Source: Smallanthus sonchifolius (taxonomy: Eukaryota > Streptophyta > Magnoliopsida > Asterales > Asteraceae). From it: a stretch of 64,000 nt of DNA. How positions within the stretch are numbered: the stretch's first letter is position 1; each line of letters begins with the position of its first letter. A program made the translations under genes and the position numbers. The notes under the pieces were generated by a model that was given only the letters and a program-made list of their open reading frames with translations, had not been told where the DNA came from and ran no database searches. Where the stretch lies: positions 24,285,501 through 24,349,500 of the forward strand of contig CM042034.1 of the NCBI GenBank assembly GCA_023525975.1, read 5' to 3'. This document shows, in pieces, positions 44,807 to 59,500 of the stretch.

Positions 44807-47800
44807 TCAAGTTGGAGGTGTATACAACCCCAACTTGGAAATGATATCTGAATACGGTTTACCAGCCAAACTCTTTATGAATAAATCCGCAAGTTGATTA
44901 GAAGTCCGTGTGTGAGAAAGCAGAATCAAACCGGCTTGAAGCTTCTCACGGACAAAATGACAATCCAACTCGATATGCTTAGTCCGCTCATGAAAAACTG
45001 GATTTTTAGCAATATGAATAGCCGCTTGACTGACACATTTGAGAGGAACAGGAGTAAGATTATCAAGCCGAAACTCCACAAACAAGCGAGTCAACCAAGC
45101 AAGTTCCTGTGTGACACGGCGAAGAGAACGATATTCAGCTTCAGCAGAACTAAGAGAAACAGTAGCTTGTTTTTGGATTTCCAAGAAATAGGACTGCCCC
45201 CAAGAGAAATGAAATAGCCACTGACAGAACGCCGAGTATTAGGACACGCTGCCCAATCAGAATCACAATAAGCAGACAAAGACATATCGGGATCATCATT
45301 AAAGAACAACCATTGAGAACAAGTGCCTTTGACATACCGAAGAGTATGCCACGCAGCATCCCAATTAGGAACACGCGGATCACTCATAAACTGGCTGAGA
45401 AACTGAACCGCAAAAGCAAGATCAGGCCGAGTATGAGTGAGATAATTGAGTTTACCAACAAGTCGACGATAGGCCAAAGGATCATCAAGAACTTGACCTT
45501 CGTTGAGCTTGAGTTGTAAATGTAAAGGCAAAGGAGACGAAACAGAAGAAACATCGTCGGTAGGAAACTCAGTCAGCAAATCCTTCGCAAATTTGCGTTG
45601 AGTCATTATAAGACCAGAGGGAGATTTGAGAACCTCAATGCCCAGAAAGTAGTTGAGAATGCTAAGATCCTTGATCTGGAAAGTGGAATGTAAGAAAGCC
45701 TTCAAATCAGATATCTCTCTATCATTATTAACAGTAAGAAGAATCTCATCAACATAGACAGCGACATGAACAACAGAATCCCCCATCTTCTTAGAGAATA
45801 AAGAATAATCATTGGGAAACTGCATATAACCTTTGGTCTTAAGAGCATCAGAAAGCTTTCCATATCACTGCCTTGAAGCTTGCTTCAAACCGTAAAGAGA
45901 CTTCTTAAGCTTAAGTACATGATCAGGAGAGGATAAAGGCATTCCATGAGGAGGAAGCATACATATGTCTTCGTCAAGATCCCCATGTAAAAAGGCATTA
46001 TTGACATCCAATTGATATAAACCCCATTTTCGTTTAGTAGCAACATCAATGAGACTAAGAATAGTAGTCATCTTAACGACAGGAGAAAAAGTCTCATTAA
46101 AATCAATTCCTGCTTTCTGAGTATCACCACGAACAACCAAACAGGCTTTGCAACGTTCAACAGTACCATCAGCATTATACTTGACTTTATACACCCATTT
46201 GCACTTAATGGCCTTTTTACCTTTAGGTAAATGCATAACCTCCCAAGTTTGATTACTTTCCAAGACATTAAACTCCTTAGTCGTAGCCTCTTGCTAAGTA
46301 GGATGGTTAGCAGCCTCCTGATAAGAAGAAGGATCTTAAACAGAATCAAGATTTAAAAAGAGTTGCTAGGAATCAGGAGAAAGATCGCAAGATTAACAAA
46401 ATGAGAAGTTTGGCAAGCACTCAACAAAGTATGAAAACAAGACGAATTGACAGAAGAAGCAGAATTACAAACATAATCCTGCAGATGAGAAGGAGGAACA
46501 GAAGAACGAGTAGATCTCCTAGGCTCCGGAGGTGGACTAGAAGGAACAGGAGGAGGAGTGGAATCAACTTCAGGAGTAGCCGAAGAAGATGAAGAAACAG
46601 CAGATGGATCTGTCCCCTCAAACAGATCATTTAGAGAAGGGAACAAATAAGAAGGGTCCGAAGAGTGTAAAGAAGGGAAAATGTGCTCAAGAAAAGTCAC
46701 ATCCCGAGAAACAAGAACTTGTCTAGTGTCAAGATTATAAAGCTTGTAACCTTTCTTTCCAAAGGGATAGCCAATAAAAATACAAGCTTGAGCTCTAGGC
46801 TAAAATTTATCTCGTCCAGGTGTAGAAGTAGAAGCATAACACAAGCACTCAAAAGTGCGAAGGTGGGTGTATGAAGGAGCTTTACCAAAGAGCATCTCAG
46901 AAGGAGATTTTCCCTTAAGAACCCGTGTGGGGAAAATATTAATCAAATGAGTAGCAGTGAGAACGCATTCACCCCAAAAAGTTATTGGTAACTTGGATTG
47001 AAACATAAGAGCACGAGCAGTTTCGAGAAGATGCTTATGTTTACGTTCCACCACCCCATTCTGTTGAGGAACCCCAGGACAAGTAATCTGGTGAATAATT
47101 CCCTTTTGTTTAAAATACTCAGCATGATGAATACCCGAACCAAGTTCAAAAGCAATATCAGATCGAACACGCTTCACTTTGATACTAAACTTAGTCTCAA
47201 CCATTTCAATGAACCCTTGAATAATAGGAAAGACATTTCCTTTAGTTGTCAAAAGATGAGTCCAAGTAGTTCTAGTAAAATCATCAACAATGGTGAGAAA
47301 ATATTTATATCCATCAAATGTAGTAGATCGATACGGTCCCCACGTATCAATATGAATAAGATCAAGCATTTGAGAACTGGATATACTACTAGATGCAAAA
47401 GGCAGTTTATGATGTCTAGCCTTAGGACAAACAGAACAATCATCAATAGAACAATCATGTGAACCAGTAAAGACATTCAATTGCTTAAGTTTGTACAAAG
47501 GTAAATGACCAAGACGAGTATGCCAAAGTTTCAAAGAAACAACAAAATTACAGTGAGAAAAAGAATCAACTGTAACAGAGAAAAGTTTATTTGGATTCAA
47601 AAGATAAAGGCCGTTGAGAAGATCTCCCAGGACCAACGGACTACTCAGCGAAGGGGCCTGCAAGAAACAAGTAGTTTCAGAAAACTGAACAAGACCCTTT
47701 GTATCCCTACAAGGTTTGGGAACAGATAAGAGATTGTGCTTGAACTGAGGCACAAAGAAGACATTAGAGATAGAAAACGTCTTGGTAAGATTAACTGTTC

Positions 47801-49127
47801 CGATCTGTGTAACAGTTAAGACATGCCCGTTTGGAAGAAGAACATAAACGGGTGAGTTAAGCAATTGAACATCATAAAGTAAATTGAAATCAAAGCACAT
47901 ATGATTACTTGCACCGGTATCAATGATCCAAGTAGTATCGACTGTAGTCGAATTGCAAGCAATAATACCTGCAAAATTTGGAAAGCTGAGTGGTTGAACA
48001 TTAAGAACACCACCCTGAACCCTAGAATTCTGTTGAAGAAGTTGTAACATATTGTTGTACTGTTCAGAAGAAAGAGCATTAAGAGTACCGAAAGTAGGAA
48101 CAGTAACCCCAGCATCAGAAACATCAGCTTTAGGTCTAGTAAATTTGAAATCTTTAGGAAACCCAATTAAACGATAACATTTGCTGGCATCATGTCCTAG
48201 CTTCTTGCAATGAGAACAAACAGAACCTTTCTGAGCACTGTAATTCTTTGGTACCTACATAGAAGCATTCATAGAAGCATTCTGAGGAATAAACTTAGCC
48301 GATGAATAAAGTTCCCTCTGTTTCTCATCTTGAATGAGAAAAGCATAAGCTTCATTGATTGAGGAAAGATGCTTCATCATCATAATATTCCCACGAATCA
48401 TGTCATAACAAGGGTTAAGACCCATCAGAAATTGCATCAAACGTTGATCTATTTCACGCTTAGCCATAAGTTGGGAAGTACCACATGTGCATGGAGGAAT
48501 AGGCTCGATTGCATTAAGCTCATCCCAAACAGCTTTGATTTTGGTAAAATACGTAGCAAGATCATCATTCCCTTGAGAAATAGCAGAAAGAGACTTCTAC
48601 AATTGATAATACTTGGCCCCATTACTCTGTCCATACCGGCCAGTTAACTCTTACCAGAGTTGACGAGCAGTCTCAACATACAAAACGCTCTCACTGATAT
48701 CTCTAGACAAAGTGTTCAAAATCCAAGAAATAACCATATCATTGCATTTTTTCTATAACTCCAGATTAGGAGAGGAAGTAGGTCTGACAACAGTCCCATC
48801 AACAAAACCAAGTTTGTTCTTAGCAGATAAGGCAATGGACATGGCATGTTTCCAAGATCCGAAAGAAGAGCCGTCAAAAGTTTTAGAAACAAGTAAGAGA
48901 CCCGGATGATCAGATGAATGTAAGAACAAAGGATTAGAAGACTCCATAGGAACAACAACTGCGGGATCAACAGTAGCAGGCATGACAAAATAAGAAAGAA
49001 AATGAAGACTGGAATAAGCGAACATGCTAAGTTCGCCAAGAAGCGAACTTACAAGTTCGCTGGAACAGGCGAACTCAATAAGTTTGCCCGTAACAGACAA
49101 CATGATGAACGACAAGTTCGCCTGCAC
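44807..49127 (-). pseudogene. Copia gag-pol, broken
   Basis: Order on the minus strand fits copia: gag start near 49127 (VPMESSNPLFLHSSDHPG), a zinc knuckle CSHCKKLGHDASKC near 48210, protease DTGASNHM near 47920, integrase HTRLGH...CSVCPKARH and the DDE core (HIDTWGPYRS, VDDFTR) at 46800-47600, reverse transcriptase (WVYKVKYNADG, HGDLDEDI) at 45600-46263, and RNase H (SLSSAEAEYRSL) to 44807. The frame is broken by stops and shifts near 48240, 46800, 46300 and 45850. The reverse transcriptase box reads YVDEIL where YVDD is expected, so the polymerase is doubly inactive. Confidence 0.9.
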
Positions 49128-49624
49128 GAACAGAAAAACGTGAAATCAATCCAGAAATCATCATAACTCAAAATCAGAGAAGTATATGAAGAAATCCAAC
49201 CGTAGGAATGATTAGAAACATAAAACGAATGTTTTGAACGGATCAAAACATGAAACGACCCCCAATTGACACAAAAAATGAGAAAACGAATGAAACAACG
49301 AAGAATGAGTGCGGAAAAAGGAAGAAAATCACATAATCGAGCATATAGGCTCTGATACCATGTTATGATATCGAGAATGATCGCTAAAACAAGCGAGAAT
49401 GATAAATGAGATCGCTAAAACAAGCGAAAATGAAAATCAAGAGAAAGAAAATGAGAGAGAATGATTTGGGGTAAAACTGAAATGATTTCATTAATAACTT
49501 GAATAATGTTACAAAGAAAGTATTTATAGACAAAAGAATAAAAGCTAACAAACTACTGAACACTTCGCTCCTATACTAAACAAGCGAACTTAGTAAGTTC
49601 GCTACTAAGTTCGCTAACATTTAA

Positions 49625-50578
49625 CTTGCTTCAATTTCAATATACGTAAATGAATGACCAAATTGTTGATGACTTTATGAAGCCTCTTTCTGGGCTCAAT
49701 TTTGTGCTTACAACCTAAATTTTATGTTATTACTCACCTGGGATCATATCAAGGTGCACTATGTGAATACCAAAAGTTTATATGTCTACAAATACATAAT
49801 ATATTATAGCCTACCATTATTCATTTTATACACAAAATTTTATACCATAATAATATACATGATTACTACTATATTGTACAAAGATAAGAGTTGTTACAAA
49901 AGAATGTATTTGAGGTTGATTTTGTATTATGTTTAAAGATGTCTTCAACTGTTGACTTTCATTTTGTATCAATTTCATCATTCTTAATTCTCTAGTTTTA
50001 TAGGCTGTCTCCATATATCCATCAATTTTCATACAAGTTTTGTTACAAGAATTACATTTTATAAATAAACTTTAGGAGGATTTCAACTCATTACTCCTAC
50101 TTCTAAATTACACCAAATAATTCACTTTCTAAATACATTTTATATGCTGCATGCTAACAAAAATTGAGCTGTTTGTATGTAAATGAGTCAAAATTACTAC
50201 CACTAGCAAAATGTCAAAGTCCAAATGGATGGGTCGCATCTGGATGGGTCGAACCATTAAGATTTTTCTTCTACTTAAATACAGTTAAAGAAACTGTATA
50301 ATTACAACCATAATCTGATTTTCAAAATAAAATGATTTAGAAGATTTTATGCGTTTTAAATACACTTAGATGACTGTAAACATGTTCAACCCGTATTTAC
50401 CCTTTTAGAGACAGATTATAACCCATATGGCCATAAAATGGGTCAAAATTGCTACCTCTTACCTGTTAAACATCTCCCCCCCCCCCAAAAAAAAAAAAAC
50501 AATCTTTCTCTTCCAATTTTGCCACATCTAGTTGTCATGTTTGTCTGAAGTAGGTCATATTGGCAGCAAAATAACCGG
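49625..50578. other. Gene-free DNA downstream of the BRCA2 homologue
   Basis: Contains the BRCA2 3-prime UTR at its right end and no other supported gene. A short poly-C/poly-A run lies at about 50477-50500. Confidence 0.45.
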
Positions 50579-53500
50579 TTATACTTTTCCGGCAACAATC
50601 GATGATACTTTTCCCTTTAGCTTCTCAATAATCTGCATTTGAAAAAATTGCAATAAGATCCACTAAAAACTTGCTGCAAATATACTTTTATTAAAATCAA
50701 TACCAGGGTTGAGGCTTTTGCCCATTGATCAGCAGAAGCAGCAGCATCCTTCAAGTGCTTGGAATTGGCACCATCATAACTTAGAAAGTATGTAGAGTTG
50801 TCAGTTGCTTCAGCCACCCATATATGATTTGTTTGGTCCTTGGCGCACTTTATGAGATTACAAAACCCAACCTGCACCAGAAGTTGAAAATAGTTATTTG
50901 TAACCCGCTTAATTCTTTTATTCTACTTAACAAATACGCCCTCATCTGCAAAAAAAGACGAATAACTTGACTTTTCAAGTCAACATCATAACAACTGAGG
51001 ATGTTTTTATACCATTTACACTTGGGTGTGGTTTGTAAGTGGAATTGGGTAGAGCTCTATAAGTTTGAAAGAGAAGAATGAGAAATAAAAAAATGATTGT
51101 TTAAGAAGTTCTGTTTTAAAGCTGGTATAAAAAAAAGACAGATAGGATGATAGAGCCATAGAGGGCCCACCTAATCCCCTAAACCAAAATCTTTAAACAA
51201 CCATTTTTTCACTTTAATTCCCGAAACCCAAATCTCAAAACCTCAAGTGTTACTAATTTGAAACTTACAAATAGAGGTTGCAATTTTGACACATTTTACT
51301 TATGAAGGGGTTGATTCACGCTATGTTCATCTCTAACTTGCCAAAAAAATAGCTAATAGAGAAACTGGTCAAATGGGTCGAAAAAGTCAAGGTTCACCTA
51401 AAGAGTAGTACTAACGAAAAAAAACTCTAAAAATCATTTTATTAATAAAAAATAGATGAGTTTTTAGATAACTTAAATTTCGTAATGCTATCGAAAACAG
51501 GGACAATTTTGTGGTAGTTAAACTGTGACCAAGTAATAGACACTACAAAGTAAGCGTAATAAAACTTCACACAATAGTAATAAAGTTTCCCAAGTGTTCC
51601 ACTAAAGTCACTCAAAATTTCTTTGTTCTTCTAAAGTTACTCAACTTTCATTAGGTGTTCCAATATTGTGAATTTTTTTATAATGTTCAAGTTTTTTGTA
51701 ATTAAGTGACCCAAATGGAACATATATGAATCCTAGTTACTATTTAGTGATTATTTTTTCTTTAAATTTGACTTAAGTTGAAATTTATAAAACTTGGTTA
51801 TTATTTAGTGAATAGTTTTCTTCGGTGTTACCTCTTACTTAAAGTTAATTTTAAAAAAATCACTAAATAGCAACTAGGATTCATATATGTTCAATTTAGG
51901 TTACTTGAATTTAAAAAAATAACATTTATGAAAAAAATTCACAAGGGTGGAACACCTAATGAAAGTTGAGTGACTTTAGAGGAACAAAAAAAACTTGGGC
52001 GACTTTAATGGAACACTTGGGAAACTTAGTTAGTATTGTGTAAAGTTACCCCCATAATAAATTCATGTTAAATGTTATGTGCAAACCACTTCCATTATTT
52101 AGATTAAGTTGAACATTTGTGAGGGACGATTAAAAGACTTGTATATAAATAACACAAAACTTTGAATAATTGTAAAAAAGAATGATGGATATCACATACC
52201 GTTGATCCTACAAGGTTGTGGTTGATTGGTACAATGGAATCACAGTCCACAGATGGTGAACAGAAGCTTATGGCAAGCAAAGCATCTGACAGCTCGTGTG
52301 GATGTGATGAAATACTTCCATCAGCCACAAAAACCCATTGCCTTTTTTGTTGAGATGACTTATGCACCACGCCCACGTGTATAACAAATGCAGAAACATC
52401 AAATTCACTGAAAAATCAAGAGAAATTGAATGGTGACTACATTGATTTCCATATACCAATTGTGTGCGTTGTTGAAGAAATATACCTAGAGAGCGGAACT
52501 TCACCCATTTTCAATAATGATACCGGTTTCCGAGGACTATAAAATGGCCTGAAAGAACAAAAACTGTCATGCAAGATAGAAGAGACAAGATGGCTGTTCA
52601 AGCGGGTTGTGGATAAGATGACTTTGTCCTAGATTTTAAAAAATATTTTATTAACTGATTAGTGTCAAATATGATTACAAATATTATATTATTTACATAA
52701 AATGATTTCAAAGTTCTTGCACATTTAAAATGGTAAACTACACTTTGGCCAACGTTGGATCTGTTTCCTTTTATGTGGCCCATTAGTGAATAAAACAAAA
52801 ATCAAATTGACGCAGTTATAAGTAAATGGGTTGAAATTGACGAGAGAACAGTGTTCATCCCAATATGGAAAAGAGATAAAGTATTAAAGTAGATGAGGGC
52901 TTACCGAAAATGTTCAATTGTCAATGGAGATAATGGCCGCCATTTGGTTGTAGATCCTTTAGCACGCAAATAAATAGTGTTCATATCAGAGTTAATCGGT
53001 GTGAGACCTGCAACAGCATATGCTTGCCCCTCAACCAACTCAGATTGCTGCAATAACAAAGGGTAAATCCATGACTGCTAAAAGCAAGCAAAGTTGTCAA
53101 TGATATTCTTCACATAGTGCTTATAATTATTTTGTATTGATTTTGTTGCGAGTTACTTTAACAGACTGCTTGAATACACTATGCCAGATGGAATATCTAA
53201 ATGGTTAAATGCATATGAAAAGGTAACCAACTTTGTTTTCACCCATCAAAACCTCAATTTTTTTAATTTTCAGTCAAAATTTAAAGAAGTCAACATCTGC
53301 AAAGGCCTTTGTTGGCTGTTGGTTACATTTTTGTTAAATATCTTGAAGGTTCATTCAAAAAGAGGAATCAAGTTTGTATGTTATTATTTTGAGCATGGAA
53401 GAAAATAGAAATAACTAGATTGTAAGGCATGACACATGATTCACCTGTTTCTCAGTTGGGTTCCATATTGTTATCAATCCCTGTTGTGAACGGCTCTTTT

Positions 53501-56500
53501 GAATATGGTTTTGAGCAGTCAAACCAACCACTCTCACCCTCATAAGTGTGTTGACATCCCTCGTACCTAGTCCAGCTTCCTCCAATGCCTTTTCAATTAA
53601 TTTATCTATCTCTGACTGTCTAGTTGCCTATAAACGAACCAGAAACATTTATATATTCAGGCTAGAAGCCAGCCAAAGGTGGGGTGGGTTGTGTAAAATA
53701 GGTCAGGTCAAAAACAGGCAATACTTTGTCCAGTTTTAAATATGATTGCATATACGTTATTATTAAAATAATAATCTAACTTTACATGGAGCTATTTGGT
53801 GGTTTTATGCAAAAAAAAATGTGCTTTGGTGACTTTCAACCCATTTGGCATTTTGCTTTATAAAACAATTCGTTTGGTTTGACCCATTTAACCATTAGAA
53901 TAAACATATACCTCAATTTTTGCTTGATAAGTAGCAAATGACGTCAGTTGTTCTAAACTCATGTCAGCCATAATAACTTCTGGTTCAGCAGCTTGTTCTA
54001 GTAGCTTTGAAATCTTCTCCCCTTCATCATCATCAATTTGGAAACATTTAAGCCCTGATTGAAACTCGGCCATAATGCCTTCCATGATGCTTGAACGTCT
54101 ACAAAACAGTCAATCATTAAGCGTCTCATCATTAACTAAATTAACAGCTAATTTCTTATAGAGGCATCCCGTCCCTTTTAAGGTATGAAAACATACATCT
54201 CGAAAACGCCTCAAGCAAGAGGAAAGGTAGAAATTAGTTACTCGCATGTGAAACAAACTCTAATCTTATGAAAATGTCACCTATCATCAATGAGTAAAAT
54301 TATCACAGCTTTATGTTGCCTTTCTTTGGAATTTTATAATCATTGACGTATTAAAAATGAACAAAACCTATACTAACAATACAACAATCTAAATTTTATA
54401 AATAAGCATACTTAGGAGGTTGTGAGCATTTGAATAAACCTTCCGGGACTTTCAACCCAATTGACCCATTGGACACAAAATATAACCTAAATTGATCCAT
54501 TGTCTGGTAAATGGATCGAAAGTGCTACCTATAATGGTCCACATAAAAACAACACAATAGCAGGAATAGGTGGCTCTTTTTAAAGAAAAGCATTTTGATA
54601 AGACATAAGAACTACCGCATCAAATGTCAACTGTCAACAATCTCACAATAAGAAATTTGATTTGACAACAAAGAAATCAACATCATGTTCATCTTAGGAA
54701 ACACCTCAAATAAAAAGCAGCTAGTAGCAATAACTTTAGTGAGTGTTAGATTGAGTCATTAGGCAAACAGTGTATTAAGCGTCAACCGATTAAATAAAGA
54801 GAAAGGATCTTTACAAGTAATTGTATAGCTAAACATGTACGTTTCTAGTGGTGGTCAGATCGGACCGCCAACGCTTGTCATTTTTTTAGAAATATAAACA
54901 ACTAATTTCTTAAATGCTATTATAAAAACTATTTTTTGTTACTTGGATTACTATACTATACACGAAAAAAAAAATAAAAAAAAATAAAAAAAAAATCGGA
55001 GCCTGGGGTCTCACTAGTTACAGCTTCTCTACCCCCAGGGTTTAGTGATTATATTACTGGGTATTTGTTTGTTTGTTTACGAAAGCTATATGAATATAAA
55101 ATTACCACTTGTAACTTGTAAGTATAACTGATGAAACAGATTTACCTCTGGTCATACAATTGCACCCTTTTGCTTTCCAGCCTCTCTGATCTCACCACGA
55201 AACCTCCATCACGAAACCTAAAAGTAAAAAACAATAAAACTCTTTTTCTATGTATTAAAAAACAAAGTAGGTAAATTTAGAGTATCTTATATTGGCTTCA
55301 GCATACCTTTCCCTGTATAGAACAGGGTATATCCGAGTGACTCCAACTAATATGCTAGGAACTACCCCTCCAGAACCTTTAATGCACTTAAATGCTAATG
55401 GAGGACACCCATTTTTACCTAGATATACAGCAACACAACCACGCATGAGATCTAGAAGAGGTAGAATAAATTCAGATTATATTTTGTTGATAATGGGTCA
55501 AACATGTGAAATAGAAGAAAAAAAATTAGCTATCAACGAGACGGATCAAATGAGCTATTGAAAGTTGTCTAAAGTCCACTCAAATGCTAAATAGCTCCTA
55601 AATCATTTTATTTAAAAATATATACAGATATTACTACTACATTAATAATATACATTATATATATTTAATTCATTCCTTATTTATAGATTTTTAAAAAATG
55701 GACAAAAAATGCTGGCAGATCATTTTGAACTGAACTTAAAGATGAGTTATTTGACCAAAACCCATTTGACCTATTATCCAACCTGCCTAGCCCGCCTATT
55801 TGGATGGCACCTCTACTAAGAACAGAATAAGAGGAGACAGCATATATTCCGAAATTGGAACAAATAATGCACATGTATGTATTTAATTCTTACAGAATCC
55901 CAAACGATCAGCCCAGTGAGCTCTATATGTCCCATTGATGTGCAAGCATAAGCTAATCATCCTTGATGCCTAGTAAAAGAAGTTTTTTATGAAAGCCATA
56001 TTGGTAAAACAATATGTATTAGCAAATGAAGGGTGGCAATTACCTCAAGGGGTGAAACAGGTGCATTCCAACCAGATAAACCAGCTCCACAGATCTTTGA
56101 AAGATTATTAAAAATCAGTAAAAAATGCAATCATAAGAAAAGAAGTGTTATTGAACAAATTAATGAAAAGGGAAAGGTTTGAATACCCTAAGTTTTTGTC
56201 CCACAAACAATTGTCCAGAAACAAGTTGCTTTAAAAGTAATTCATCCAAGAGGGCTTTCACTGAGTACCTAAAAAACAAAGAATTCAAGCCCATCCACAA
56301 GATTCGAATTTACAGACTCAGTTACTCTTTACCATCCGTCTGTTAGTTCTATGCTTGAACTTTCAGTGGCATTTGATGTCTCTGCATCTAGTTCTGCGCT
56401 ACGCTTCAACTGTATAGATGCTATACAAAGTACCAAAGGAGAAGAAGGGGGGGCATCTCCTTCTAGAATTCTCTTCAAAGCTGATCTGTGACCATTGTTA

Positions 56501-59500
56501 ACTTCTCTCTCGTATCTATTAAAAAACATAAATAGCATTATCAGAAAAGGTTCCTACCGACTTCTGAGAGTTCTCCCAAAATGCAAAACTTCTGAGAGTT
56601 CTCCCAAAATGCAATTTGTACATCAAATCGTTTATCCATTTTAAATTAATGTGTATCTTATAAAACTGATCAAAATAACCAATTCCCCAAAACAAGTTTG
56701 TCTTCAATAAGCCAATCAACAAAACCAAAAAAACCTGATTAGAGAAAGTGCAAGTACCTATATTTCAGTTCCTCGAGCACATTGGAAGCAGTCAAAAGTT
56801 TCCCAGAAAATTTAGCAGGATAGCATCTCTCATAGCATGCAAGTTTCCAGACAATCCATCTGTAGTGATTTGCAATCCACCTAACAAATAAAAAAATTCC
56901 CTCATAGTTATAGCTTGCGTATCTTAATCAGATAGAAAGATAGATTAATGGATAATCACCCCAAGTAAATAAGCAAATGCATTTAGGAAACAATTAATTA
57001 GTAACGATATTGTACATCCACAATACAATGCAGAGCCCTAGAGGGTATAGAACATAAGATGGGTTGTTTATATGAATATAAAATCTATTTACTTTTGGCA
57101 CTAACTCAAGTGTCCATTATGTAGCAGCCATGGGACACACCACCTTGACATATGATTGTCACACAAGCATACTAACCTCAGTCTTTTTTTACTACCTAGT
57201 TTCAAGTAACTGCATCTAGTGCTTACTTAGTAAGAGACACTTAACACCATACTGATAACTGGCCACATAAAAAGAAGAGAAAAAGAGAGAAGATAATGTA
57301 ACTGCATACAATAACGTTTTATATGTTTTGGAACTACAGAACTTAATCTCAAAGACAATAAAAGAATTATTAAGAAATAACATGCTACTTACTCTTTTGA
57401 AAGAGTTGAACATCCTGATTGAGCCAACATGTGAAAAAAGGAATCCAGGCCCATGCATTTTAAACCAGATTCATCCTCAAACATATATTTGTCCGCATTC
57501 TCTGAGTTTATCTTTCTTATCAATTCAGGGCAGTTCTCAAACTATGCATTACAAACTGTGTCATGAGTGAAATGAAAACACATATCCAAAGGGTGAGGAT
57601 GTGTATATGTTTATGATCCACTAACCATGTTCTGAAGAAAAGGCGGCTCTCCAAGGTACTCCTTGATGCACTTGCGAGAAAACTGGAAAGGGTATCGAGT
57701 GGAAACCCTTCTTTTGCAGCATGATTCTTCAGGAATTTTAGGCATTGGACCTAATATAATTGAATAATAAATGTTTACACAAAATTAAATATAAGTAATA
57801 TATATAAATATACAAGAAACTAGCCAAGCCTCCCAGTAAAACAGGTCACAAGCTGAGCTCGAGTTTTACACATAAGGGCCGAAACAAACCAAGTGGATTG
57901 ATTTATTTACATCCCGGAGCTTAAGAAGCAAATTTGAACAAATGTATTTTGAGATTACCACTAGAAACTAGTGTTGAATTTTTGTTCAACGGAGGAATAA
58001 ATTTGGAATTCCGTGGCTTCTTGAACGGAGAAGGATATTTTCGAGTTGATAGTTTCCTCTTTTCTCCAGTGACTTGTTTATTGTCAGCACCAAAAGTATT
58101 TGAAATGTCTACCAACGGCCTATTCAAAGACTTTGGCACACCTAAAGTGTTATCGTTATACTGCTTCATATCATTTTCCACTGCATCAAATTCTTTGATC
58201 AAATTACTTTTCAGACCTATATCTTCTGATCTTATTCTAGTCTTATTATCAGTTGAAACTGATATTAATGGGGATATAAAGTTATTAGACATTTGCTTTG
58301 CTTTTGCTTTTGGTATATAATCACTCAAAGATGTACCCACGTTATTTTCTTTGTTCGTAATAGACGAAAATACTGCATCCCCTTCCTTAAAAAAAATCCC
58401 CAAATCAGGATCTCCTAGAAGGCTCCTTGCTTGTTTCAATGCATGACTAGAAACTTTTATAGATCTTCCGCCAGCTGTTTGAAACTTAATAGGTGGTGGT
58501 TGTGGTCTTCTATCTTTGATTTCACCTCCAGAAAGAAACTTAAAGTTTGAATTTGGAACAGGCCTAGCCTCTTGAAACCCTAAATTAGTTCCAGCACTTG
58601 CAGTTCTTGATTGTTCAAGGCCTTTGGAAGCATTATCAAGGACAGAATTTTCTTCCAATCCTAACAGTGTTCTGGCTTTAATGAGACCTGTAGAGCATAT
58701 GTTTACGGCTTTCCCTGACCCTGTCTTGAACATGCAGCCAATTCCATTATCTGGGCCAACTGTGCCATCTGTCATATTGAAACAGTATGTATTAAAAAAA
58801 AGAGTAAAAATACAAACAGAATCAGTATGATAGATCGCTTATGCAAACATGTAAGGCTCTAAATGCATAAACATAGCTGAAAGAAAACATGTTGTACTCC
58901 GTTCAAAGGATAATTACATTTAAGTGTACAAGTTATACAGCAGGAAATTTGTGATGTTGAATATGCAAAGGCTCCAGTATTTTAATTGTATCCTACCTGT
59001 CTAATGAGTTACAGATTGTTTCAGAAGGCCACTTCGAGCCAAATGAACATATTCTCCTGCTACAAAGGTTCTGAAATAACTTTAACCCAAGTAGGTCAAG
59101 CAGGACAAAGGTGTTTGGCATTACGCTTTGAAACTGATTATACGTAGTGGAATAATCATAATCAGCTATAACAAAACTTAGGGTTTCTTTGTATATAGCT
59201 CGTGGACCAAAGATAAGCTTTTCTAGGATTCATTTCCTGTATATATTGGCGGTTCCCCCTCCATTGTAATTCATTCGGTTAAAATCCGGTTCACTTTACA
59301 TGATATCAGAGCTAAGGCTCTTGGTACAAAACCTTAGACATCACTTCCCAAAACCGAATCTTGTCCTCCCGTTACCTGCACCCGTCCTTGCTTCGGATTC
59401 CCACAACATGCTCCTGTTTCAGTTTCCCGCTATTTGCTCCTGCTCATGTCCGTGTTCCCGTTCCACTCCTTCAGAAAACATGTTTCCTGTCCCAGATCCC

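Larger units (their letters stand above)
41881..49619 (-). mobile_element. Ty1/copia LTR retrotransposon with TTTAA target duplication
   Basis: LTRs of 258 and 259 bp lie at 41881-42138 and 49361-49619; both start TGTTATGATATCGAG and end TTCGCTAACA. Flanks TTTAA at 41876-41880 and 49620-49624 are identical. Next to the right (upstream) LTR the minus strand reads TGGTATCAGAGCC, the primer-binding site complementary to initiator tRNA-Met. The polypurine tract (AACTTGAGGGGGG on the minus strand) ends at the insertion of a 2650-bp solo LTR (42151-44800). The LTRs differ by about ten substitutions and some small indels, so the insertion is not very recent. Confidence 0.93.

Noticed and set aside
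46401..47729. Plus-strand open frames rich in Arg or Lys opposite the copia polyprotein
   Set aside because: Antisense shadows of the minus-strand gag-pol frame.
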